Positions 1 through 4,787 of a DNA stretch of 9,130 nt are shown one piece after another. Source of the stretch: Bacillota bacterium (lineage in GTDB: Bacteria; Bacillota_A; Clostridia; Lachnospirales; WQUN01); assembly GCA_009786175.1 (NCBI GenBank), contig WQTQ01000127.1:1-9130 (forward strand). The letters are read 5' to 3'. The notes under the pieces were generated by a model. That model had not been told where the DNA came from. It did no database searches and saw nothing but the letters and a program-made list of their open reading frames with translations. Made by a program: the position numbers and the translations under genes. Numbering within the stretch: position 1 is the first letter of the stretch; each line of letters opens with the position of its first letter.

Positions 1-37
1 TGCCTTCACCATATTTTTTCAGCTTCTCATACTTCAC
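1..37 (-). CDS. Start of an unidentified gene (5' end only)
   Basis: A GTG codon at 37-35 opens a frame reading MKYEKLKKYGEG that runs off the left edge. It is preceded by GGAGGTGA at a normal distance, a near-ideal Shine-Dalgarno sequence, and by a promoter-like pair at 61-89. The codon just before GTG is an in-frame TAA, so translation cannot come from further upstream in this frame. Only 12 residues are visible and no family can be assigned. The alternative is that this is a remnant of the missing C-terminus of the neighbouring DUF4143-type ATPase, since members of that family often end with a loosely similar KxLxKyG stretch. The ribosome binding site and promoter favour a separate gene. 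Confidence 0.45.
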   Translation of the reverse strand, partial: MKYEKLKKYGEG

Positions 38-60
38 TTAGTTCACCTCCACTAATTGGA

Positions 61-89
61 AGTATACTATCTTTAGCTTAGTTATGCAA
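61..89 (-). promoter_or_regulatory. Candidate sigma-A promoter for the left-edge gene
   Basis: On the minus strand TTGCAT (89-84) and TATACT (66-61) are separated by 17 bases. The -10 box matches the consensus at five of six positions and the -35 box only at TTG. Transcription would begin about 17 bases upstream of the GTG at 37, leaving a short leader that holds the GGAGG site. The -35 box overlaps the last codons of the ATPase gene. Confidence 0.4.
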
Positions 90-1086
90 GAAGTCTATTG
101 GCTTTCTGTTGCGAATAAGCATAATTTTTCAACATTTCTGTCACTACAAAGTTTTCAAAGTAATGGCCGCTTACCGCTCCGTTCATCAATGTTTCCCGTG
201 ATGGCCACATAGAAAGATAGGCTGCTAAGCCTGTATCGCAGAAATACAGTTTTGACGTTTTTGTCAACCGCTTTAATGCGTTATTTGCATAAGGCCGAAG
301 GAGATAAACAATTCCCATACCTTCCAGCAATTTCAACCATTCTTTAGCCGTAGGTTGTGAAGTTTCTGCTGCATCTGCAAGGGTTTTGTAGTTAATTGGC
401 TGTGATATAAGAGCAGCGCAGGCAGTAAGAAATTTGCGAAAACGTAAGGTGTCTGTGACACCGCCCAAGTCTGCCACATCGCGCATTACATATGTGTTGA
501 TGTAACTGTTGAAATATTCCTGCCATTGCTCGTAGTTGGCTTTAAATACTTGCGGCATACCGCCGCGCCATATGTGTTCAAAAATATCAACAATGTCATT
601 TTTATCTGTTTGCGCTTGACGTACTTGTAGGCAAGACAAAGAAAAGTCTAAATCATTATCCCAAAAAATTTCATTTTTTTCGGCTTTTGACAAACTATAT
701 AACTCTAAAATACCAACCCTGCCAGCTAATGTTTCACGGACATTTTTCATCATCATAAATTGTTGGGAGCCGGTAAGCCAAAACAATCCTGTTTCTGTGC
801 TTTCGTCACAAATAATCTTAATTTGACTATACAATTCGGGCGCGTATTGCACTTCATCAATAATAATAGGCGGCTTGTATGTTTGAAAAAACAATACAGG
901 GTCATTTTTTGCCATGTCACGGGCCATTAAATTATCAAGGGACACATATGTCCTACTTTGGTCCTCTGACAAGTGCCGCAGCATTGTTGTTTTACCAACT
1001 TGGCGCGCTCCGGTTACAAGAACAACCTTAAAAAATTCACTCATATTCATAAATTTACGTTCCAAAGCCCTTTTAATATATTGCAT
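82..1086 (-). CDS. AAA-type ATPase with DUF4143 region, shortened at the C-terminus
   Basis: A predicted 334-aa P-loop ATPase of the AAA_14/DUF4143 group common in bacteria and archaea, whose cellular role is poorly defined. Visible motifs are Walker A GARQVGKTT (residues 26-34), Walker B IIIDEVQ (74-80) and the sensor-like stretch WLTGSQQF (103-110). From about residue 180 the DUF4143 part follows, with the GGMPQ stretch, a winged-helix-like segment (about 250-295) and the YFCDTGLAAYL segment. The start at 1086 is chosen because GAGAGGTG lies just upstream and family members typically begin with a similar YIKR motif. A longer frame to 1197 runs into a repeat and is unlikely to be translated. 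Family proteins are usually around 400 aa and end in a nuclease-like part with a YYRD...EID motif. This one stops right after FENFVVTEML, so that domain is missing and the gene may be decaying. Confidence 0.85.
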   Translation of the reverse strand: MQYIKRALERKFMNMSEFFKVVLVTGARQVGKTTMLRHLSEDQSRTYVSLDNLMARDMAKNDPVLFFQTYKPPIIIDEVQYAPELYSQIKIICDESTETGLFWLTGSQQFMMMKNVRETLAGRVGILELYSLSKAEKNEIFWDNDLDFSLSCLQVRQAQTDKNDIVDIFEHIWRGGMPQVFKANYEQWQEYFNSYINTYVMRDVADLGGVTDTLRFRKFLTACAALISQPINYKTLADAAETSQPTAKEWLKLLEGMGIVYLLRPYANNALKRLTKTSKLYFCDTGLAAYLSMWPSRETLMNGAVSGHYFENFVVTEMLKNYAYSQQKANRLLA

Positions 1087-1106
1087 TTTGCACCTCTCGC
1101 AATTAT

Positions 1107-1140
1107 TATGATAATGTAAAATATGGTTTACTTTATCATA
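1107..1140. repeat. 34-bp inverted repeat upstream of the ATPase gene (possible operator)
   Basis: The arms TATGATAATGTAAA (1107-1120) and TTTACTTTATCATA (1127-1140) are complementary over 14 positions with one mismatch, around a 6-base spacer. The repeat lies about 20 bases upstream of the ATPase start and overlaps the candidate -10 box and start site of that gene. That is the position expected of a repressor operator, although an RNA hairpin in the leader is also possible. Confidence 0.5.
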
Positions 1141-1158
1141 GATTCTCGCGAATGTAAA
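1130..1158 (-). promoter_or_regulatory. Candidate promoter for the DUF4143 ATPase gene
   Basis: On the minus strand TTTACA (1158-1153) and TAAAGT (1135-1130) are spaced by 17 bases. The -35 box is good and the -10 box weak. The -35 box lies in the conserved flank of repeat copy 1, and the -10 box lies in the inverted repeat at 1107-1140. If real, the gene is transcribed independently of the ABC operon upstream. Confidence 0.3.
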
Positions 1159-1232
1159 GAAAATTTTACCATTCAATAAACCACCCCCTAATATCACATT
1201 GACGATGTGATATCAGGGGGTGGTTTGTGTTA
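1156..1232. repeat. Dispersed intergenic repeat, copy 1
   Basis: The unit contains a 17-base block, aaagaaaattttaccat (1156-1172), then a 22-bp-arm hairpin (1178-1226), then a tail gttt(g/a)tgtta. The same three parts recur in the same order and orientation at 4679-4777. Here only 5 bases separate block and hairpin, against 27 in copy 2. It sits between the ABC ATPase gene and the DUF4143 ATPase gene and runs into the 3' end of the former. No transposase is associated with it, so it is best described as a small non-coding repeat, perhaps MITE-like or a mobile terminator. Confidence 0.7.
1178..1226 (-). terminator. Hairpin at the end of the ABC exporter operon
   Basis: Two 22-base arms (1178-1199 and 1205-1226) pair around a 5-base loop with a single G-U-type deviation, giving a very stable stem with a run of five G-C pairs. 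It overlaps the last codons of the ABC ATPase gene, whose TGA stop (1215-1213) lies inside the stem. On the minus strand it is followed by TTTATTGAATGG, which is not a strong U tract, so termination may be less efficient than at copy 2. Confidence 0.5.
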
Positions 1233-1878
1233 CGAGGGGTTTATTCAACAAAATTACTTCATCGGCATATTCGGCTACTGTCTTGGAATGGGTCGAAATA
1301 ATAACGCATCTATTATCGCGTCCGGCGGCCTTAGTTAAGCTGTTCATTATACTTCTTCTGTTGTCATTGTCCAGGCTGCCGGTTGGCTCGTCGGCCAAAA
1401 CTACCGTGGGTTGATGAGAGAGGGCGCGTGCTATGGCTACACGCTGCTGCTCCCCGCCGGAAAGCTCAACTACTTTACGGCGGCGCATTACTGCGTTAAT
1501 TCCCAAATCCTCCAGCTGCTTTTCTGCATATTGGCGCGGTTTTGTAATTTTGTAACGGCTAATTTCCATTGCAATAAGCACGTTATCAACGGCATTAAAC
1601 CGGTGCAGCAGGTTAAACTGCTGAAATACCATTCCCACTTGTGTAGCCCGATAGTTGTCGCGGTTTAACGTTTTTATATCACGTCCGTTGTAACTAATAC
1701 AGCCGCCGCTACATACATCCAACCCCGCCAGCAATGACAGCAGCGTGGTTTTACCGGCACCGGATTCGCCAAGCAGCACATACACTTTGCCTGCCTGAAA
1801 AGATAAATTTATTTCTTTAAGCACATAAGCCCCACGACCATATTTGTAGGATAGATTTTGTACTTCCAATAGTCCCAT
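1213..1878 (-). CDS. ABC transporter ATP-binding protein, MacB/LolD/FtsE type
   Basis: A 221-aa nucleotide-binding subunit that would power the two FtsX-type permeases encoded just upstream. The motif set is complete: Walker A GESGAGKT (37-44), Q-loop glutamine in VFQQFNLL (84-91), signature LSGGEQQRV (139-147), Walker B VVLADEP (159-165), D-loop SLD (168-170) and H-loop histidine STH (197). The VFQQFNLL stretch and DEPTGSLD are typical of the MacB/LolD/FtsE branch, which drives mechanotransmission-type export or lipoprotein handling rather than bulk uptake. The start at 1878 has AGGGG about 8 bases upstream and lies 11 bases after the previous stop, so it is the third gene of the operon. The last residues (VTQTTP) and the stop codon are encoded by repeat copy 1, so the original C-terminus may have been different. 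The length is normal for the family. Confidence 0.93.
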   Translation of the reverse strand: MGLLEVQNLSYKYGRGAYVLKEINLSFQAGKVYVLLGESGAGKTTLLSLLAGLDVCSGGCISYNGRDIKTLNRDNYRATQVGMVFQQFNLLHRFNAVDNVLIAMEISRYKITKPRQYAEKQLEDLGINAVMRRRKVVELSGGEQQRVAIARALSHQPTVVLADEPTGSLDNDNRRSIMNSLTKAAGRDNRCVIISTHSKTVAEYADEVILLNKPLVTQTTP

Positions 1879-1889
1879 CTCATTCGCCC

Positions 1890-2492
1890 CTATCGGTAAT
1901 CTTTTAGTAATTTTAGCGGCTCGTTACCGGCTATTAGCCCATTGCAAAACACGGAGGCAGTAATTGCCATTATTAGTGCAAGCCCCACTGTTATAAGCAC
2001 GGCGGTTCCACTCATCCCGGTAAGGCAGTCAAAATTGCACAGTGAATCCCGTAGTAATCGCACTTTTTCGCTGTTTATATCCAGCATAAAAAAGACGGCT
2101 CGCTTGTCCAGTAAAGCTCCCATTCCCAGCGAAACCACAAGTGCCGCGCCAATTAATAACACAGTTTCGCTCATAAGTTGAAGCATTGCCCGGCCTTTAC
2201 TAAGGCCCAAAGCGCGCATAACGCCAATTTCATAGCCACGGCTTATGCTAGACAGATATTGTAAAAAAGGCAGAGCCAAAATACTAAAAAGTATAAAAAT
2301 GGCCGAATACACCACCAGTGATGATACAGCAGACTGTATTTCGCTCTGCACTTCCAGAGCGCGTTTAATGCGCAGTCCAACATGCGCCGCGCTTGTTAAC
2401 AAGTACACAACCATAAACACCATGGACATAAGCAAACCATATACCGCGTTTTTGATAGCATTGTTTTGTATACTTCTTACAACAGTGCGCAT
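1890..2492 (-). CDS. Short FtsX-type ABC permease lacking a large extracytoplasmic domain
   Basis: A 200-aa membrane protein with four predicted helices at about 17-37, 58-80, 107-127 and 163-184. The segment RGYEIGVMRALGLSKGRAM (85-103), following helix 2, is the hallmark of FtsX/MacB/LolC permeases, where this cytoplasmic stretch contacts the ATPase. Helices 1 and 2 are joined by only about 20 residues, where MacB-like permeases carry a domain of a few hundred residues. It therefore looks like a minimal permease that pairs with the larger subunit encoded one base upstream (stop TAA, one base, then ATG), a spacing that implies translational coupling. A GGGG lies just upstream of the ATG as a weak ribosome site inside the previous gene. 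It could also be read as a shortened permease, but all four helices are intact. Confidence 0.85.
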   Translation of the reverse strand: MRTVVRSIQNNAIKNAVYGLLMSMVFMVVYLLTSAAHVGLRIKRALEVQSEIQSAVSSLVVYSAIFILFSILALPFLQYLSSISRGYEIGVMRALGLSKGRAMLQLMSETVLLIGAALVVSLGMGALLDKRAVFFMLDINSEKVRLLRDSLCNFDCLTGMSGTAVLITVGLALIMAITASVFCNGLIAGNEPLKLLKDYR

Positions 2493-2493
2493 A

Positions 2494-3966
2494 TTAATAC
2501 CCCGTTATTGTTTTCATAGGCTCATGACGCGCAACATATAATACCGCACCAAAAGCGGATAACCCTGTAAGTACCACTGTTGCCACAAAGCCCAGTAGTA
2601 ATTGACGGGGGCTTATTAATGTCCGAAACTCAAAATTCCTGGCCCGGGTTACAGCCATGGAATTTAGCGGCGCGCGAAAGCCCCAGTCCACATTAACCAC
2701 CAACTCTTGAAAATCATAAATATGTTCCACAAGTGGCACATAAGCAGCAAAATATAAACCAACGGCAGCGGAAAAAGCTAATACAGCTACGACAAAAATC
2801 TCCCCTGTCAGCCAACTTGTTACCCGCAGCCGCGACATTCCCTTGGCCCGCAACACGCCTATGTCGTAGGTACGGCCTTTAAGTACATAAAAAATAAGTA
2901 ACACGCAAAATAATACGTTAACCATCCCAAACCCTATAAGTAAACGAGTGGCGTTTTGGGAATACAACGAAAGTACCCGGTATAAGTACCGCGATGCATC
3001 CATATTATCTAATACAACTAACTGGGCGGGCAAGGTTGTGGCCAAGTATGACACAAACGTGGCTGCGCTTTGCCCGTCACGGAGGTAGTAAACCACCGTG
3101 TTATATCCCGGAAAATACAGCGTCAAACTGCGTTTAATCATGGCAACTTGTGTAGCTGCCGCGCCCATATCATCAGTTGAAATTATGCCATCTGTAATAC
3201 GCGCTCCGCCTCTTAATGATGCCAACGCACTTGCCGTGGGCGCAGCCGTTAGTATTTGATTACGGGAAAGGCTGTCCCACCCACCGGCAGTATGCAAACG
3301 AAAATCCGGCCTATCCGGAAAAACATGAGGGTGCCGAACTGTACTAAACTCCGGTAACTCTTGCCCTATTTCTGCCGTATTATCAATAAAAATACCAACT
3401 ATTTCAAGCTCCAGCCGTTGGCTGCTTTCCCCTAAGGGCAGGTACAGAGTTAACTTGTCCCCTACCCGCAGACCATTGTATTCCGCCAAAGCCGTGCTAA
3501 CATTGGCTTCGTTAATGTCAGCCGCAAACCGACCGTGGGTTATTGCCCTATCTCCCGCTTTAAAATGGATAGACTGCTGTATGCATGTATACAAGACAAG
3601 CCTAAAGCGGTAACCAAAATTAGCCCATGGCCAACCGCCTGCCCGTAATTCCGGGGTAGACACGGGAATCAAAATATTCGAATATGCCAACAGTTCCGTG
3701 AAGGCATATTTTCCAACTACATACTCCGGCAAAGCATACCGGGCTATAAACCCATCATCTATGGAATAGTTGTGCGAATCAAGGTAAATTCTATGGGTAA
3801 CAGCAACTACAGGTACAATGCCCATAGGGTTATCGCCCATTGCTGCCACCTGCATACGAATTGTAAACGTTACCGCCAACGCAAAAAGCATTAGTGCAAG
3901 AATGCAAAACAAAGGTATGTACAATTTTTTGTTTTTTGATATGCCTAGAAAGATGTATTTTAGCAT
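2494..3966 (-). CDS. MacB-like ABC permease with extracytoplasmic domain
   Basis: A 490-aa FtsX-family permease. One helix (about 15-37) is followed by an extracytoplasmic region of about 300 residues, then three helices at about 342-363, 388-410 and 455-478. The extracytoplasmic part contains the MacB_PCD-like core around GLRVGDKLTLYLPL and LELEIVGIF. After helix 2 comes RTYDIGVLRAKGMSRLRV, the conserved cytoplasmic FtsX motif. The start at 3966 is well supported by AAGGAGG (3980-3974) seven bases upstream. It is the first gene of a three-gene operon with the short permease and the ATPase. The likely job is ATP-driven export, extraction or sensing of a peptide, lipoprotein or antimicrobial at the outer face of the membrane. 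The substrate cannot be read from the sequence. The preceding small secreted protein is a possible partner by proximity. Confidence 0.88.
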   Translation of the reverse strand: MLKYIFLGISKNKKLYIPLFCILALMLFALAVTFTIRMQVAAMGDNPMGIVPVVAVTHRIYLDSHNYSIDDGFIARYALPEYVVGKYAFTELLAYSNILIPVSTPELRAGGWPWANFGYRFRLVLYTCIQQSIHFKAGDRAITHGRFAADINEANVSTALAEYNGLRVGDKLTLYLPLGESSQRLELEIVGIFIDNTAEIGQELPEFSTVRHPHVFPDRPDFRLHTAGGWDSLSRNQILTAAPTASALASLRGGARITDGIISTDDMGAAATQVAMIKRSLTLYFPGYNTVVYYLRDGQSAATFVSYLATTLPAQLVVLDNMDASRYLYRVLSLYSQNATRLLIGFGMVNVLFCVLLIFYVLKGRTYDIGVLRAKGMSRLRVTSWLTGEIFVVAVLAFSAAVGLYFAAYVPLVEHIYDFQELVVNVDWGFRAPLNSMAVTRARNFEFRTLISPRQLLLGFVATVVLTGLSAFGAVLYVARHEPMKTITGY

Positions 3967-3986
3967 ACAAATACCTCCTTACTACA

Positions 3987-4029
3987 ACCGCCAAACTTTT
4001 CGTCAAACCAGATGACAAAGCTTGGCGGT
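3987..4029 (-). promoter_or_regulatory. Leader hairpin directly before the ABC operon ribosome site
   Basis: ACCGCCAA (3987-3994) pairs perfectly with TTGGCGGT (4022-4029). Inside, CTTT (3996-3999) pairs with AAAG (4017-4020) and GTCA (4002-4005) with TGAC (4013-4016), leaving small bulges and a short loop. The structure ends 6 bases before the AAGGAGG of the large permease gene. No U tract follows on either strand, so it is not a typical intrinsic terminator. A leader structure affecting mRNA stability or translation, or a protein-binding site, fits better. Confidence 0.5.
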
Positions 4030-4057
4030 CAGGATTACATTAGAGACAATGGCGAAT

Positions 4058-4086
4058 ATATCTTATTTTAGCATAAAGTAAGATAT
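4058..4086 (-). promoter_or_regulatory. AT-rich palindrome with an extended -10 sequence (possible promoter/operator)
   Basis: Arms of 13 bases (4058-4070 and 4074-4086) match with one mismatch around a 3-base centre. On the minus strand the second half contains TGCTAAAAT, an extended -10 box (TG at 4073-4072, TAAAAT at 4070-4065), with no good -35 box. It sits 15 bases after the stop of the secreted-protein gene and about 100 bases before the ABC operon. It could be a promoter under an operator for the ABC operon, or a weak AT-rich terminator for the small gene. Confidence 0.35.
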
Positions 4087-4100
4087 TTGCATAACAAATA

Positions 4101-4385
4101 CTACAATCGACTTAATAAGCCACATCGACTACATTCATACCAACGCCATCCATCAGGTGTAGTGCCGAGGAGTACCCAATCATGAAACCCTAATGTACAT
4201 CGGATACTAAGTTCTTCAATCGGTGCATAATGTTCATGATTACAGGCATCTATGACATGCACGCATTCACAAGCGGTTACGCCTAAAGAGGCTGTTGGTA
4301 TCACTTGTGCGGATACAGTAATCGTACTGACAGTCATCATCAAAGATAAAACTACAGACAGTACAATTCTTTTTTTGTTCTTCAT
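4101..4385 (-). CDS. Small secreted Cys/His-rich protein, unknown function
   Basis: A 94-aa product I do not recognise. The N-terminus is a clear Sec signal peptide: MKNKKR, a hydrophobic stretch to about residue 24, and a likely cleavage after VSA (26). The mature part of about 68 residues has six cysteines (39, 41, 48, 63, 85, 88), four histidines (43, 50, 52, 68) and three tryptophans (70, 80, 82). The half from residue 63 (C...HDW...YECSRCG) resembles single zinc-ribbon-like modules of Firmicute secreted proteins. The first half has CxCxH and CxHxH. Metal binding or disulfide bonding are both possible. The start at 4385 is preferred to an ATG at 4430 because it has AAAGGG upstream and begins directly with the signal peptide. 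It has its own promoter (4472-4500) and is followed after 134 bases by the ABC exporter operon, which might export, sense or protect against it. A bacteriocin-like role is only inference. Confidence 0.75.
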   Translation of the reverse strand: MKNKKRIVLSVVLSLMMTVSTITVSAQVIPTASLGVTACECVHVIDACNHEHYAPIEELSIRCTLGFHDWVLLGTTPDGWRWYECSRCGLLSRL

Positions 4386-4408
4386 AAGAACACCCTTTCT
4401 TTTATGAA
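4381..4408 (-). promoter_or_regulatory. Hairpin enclosing the ribosome site and start codon of the secreted-protein gene
   Basis: On the minus strand TTCATAA plus GAA (4408-4402, 4399-4397) can pair with TTCTTATGAA (4390-4381), leaving a two-base A bulge. The loop is AGGGTG, the core of the ribosome binding site, and the ATG lies in the stem. Such a structure could limit translation initiation until it melts or is bound. The stem is AT-rich, so its strength is modest. Confidence 0.4.
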
Positions 4409-4424
4409 TTTTTCCGTATTTGCT

Positions 4425-4447
4425 GTACATATTGTATTCATATGTAC
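4425..4447 (-). promoter_or_regulatory. Palindrome in the leader of the secreted-protein gene
   Basis: GTACATAT (4425-4432) and ATATGTAC (4440-4447) are perfect 8-base complements around a 7-base spacer, and pairing extends by about three bases beyond a one-base bulge. It lies roughly 20-40 bases after the predicted start of transcription. Both a repressor roadblock site and an RNA hairpin are possible. Confidence 0.45.
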
Positions 4448-4471
4448 CAGCGCAACTTTATGGATAAGCTA

Positions 4472-4500
4472 ATTGTATCATTATATGCAATTTTTGTCAA
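4472..4500 (-). promoter_or_regulatory. Sigma-A-type promoter of the secreted-protein gene
   Basis: On the minus strand a perfect -35 box TTGACA (4500-4495) is followed after 17 bases by TACAAT (4477-4472), five of six matches to the -10 consensus. A TATAAT also occurs within the spacer but has no matching -35 box. Transcription would start near 4465, giving a leader of about 80 bases that contains the palindrome at 4425-4447 and the hairpin at 4381-4408. Confidence 0.7.
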
Positions 4501-4678
4501 TTATAACATTTGTTTGCATATTACTACATTTATTTTCAATATAAATACTATTATCCAGTATTGACTCGAAACTATGTCTCACCTATGTAACCATTTGTAG
4601 ATTTTTGCTGACTATGAAACTATACAATACTGTTTTGCTTCGCCTATTTGCTGTCTATACCAAGATATTTGCAGATGC
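4501..4678. other. AT-rich intergenic stretch without a recognisable gene
   Basis: Together with the promoter, leader and repeat on either side this makes a gene-free region of about 400 bases between the secreted-protein gene and smc. No credible coding frame with a ribosome site was found on either strand. The only structure seen is a widely spaced inverted pair CAGTATTG (4556-4563) and CAATACTG (4625-4632), which may be chance in such AT-rich DNA. Confidence 0.5.
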
Positions 4679-4777
4679 AAAGAAAATTTTACCATCATTA
4701 CGGCACTGCATTACCAAAAAACAAACCACCCCCTGATATCACATTGGCGATGTGATATCAGGGGGTAGTTTATGTTA
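4679..4777. repeat. Dispersed intergenic repeat, copy 2
   Basis: It has the same order as copy 1 at 1156-1232: the 17-base block (4679-4695, identical to copy 1), a hairpin with 22-base arms (4723-4744 and 4750-4771), and the tail gtttatgtta. Block and hairpin are separated by 27 bases here, including an A-rich run, against 5 in copy 1. The left hairpin arms differ at one position and the right arms at one position. It lies immediately downstream of smc. The similarity is far beyond what unrelated terminators would show. Confidence 0.7.
4714..4771 (-). terminator. Rho-independent terminator of smc
   Basis: The stem of 22-base arms (4771-4750 with 4744-4723, 5-base loop) begins 16 bases after the smc stop codon and is followed on the minus strand by TTTGTTTTTT, a convincing U tract. 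This ends the smc transcript before the secreted-protein gene, which has its own promoter, so smc appears to be transcribed alone. Confidence 0.75.
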
Positions 4778-4787
4778 TATTTTACCC

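Noticed and set aside
1087..1197. A 37-residue N-terminal extension of the DUF4143-type ATPase
   Set aside because: It lies in the repeat, operator-like palindrome and promoter region, has no ribosome site at its ATG, and the internal start at 1086 has GAGAGGTG and a family-like N-terminus.
3830..4018. A 62-residue minus-strand frame overlapping the start of the large permease gene
   Set aside because: It overlaps the permease gene in another frame and spans the leader hairpin; the permease start has a far better ribosome site and a clear first membrane helix.
4556..4632. Inverted pair CAGTATTG / CAATACTG 61 bases apart
   Set aside because: Eight-base arms with a long spacer in AT-rich DNA are not convincing as a hairpin or operator.
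4080..4673. 12-base direct repeat AAGATATTTGCA at 4080-4091 and 4662-4673 flanking the secreted-protein gene, possible attachment sites or target duplication
   Set aside because: It is short and AT-rich in an AT-rich region, with no integrase, transposase or terminal inverted repeats nearby; chance is a sufficient explanation.
4561..4771. Possible plus-strand small RNA from TTGACT (4561-4566) to the repeat hairpin
   Set aside because: The matching -10 box (TATGTA at 17 bases) is poor and there is no U tract after the hairpin on this strand.
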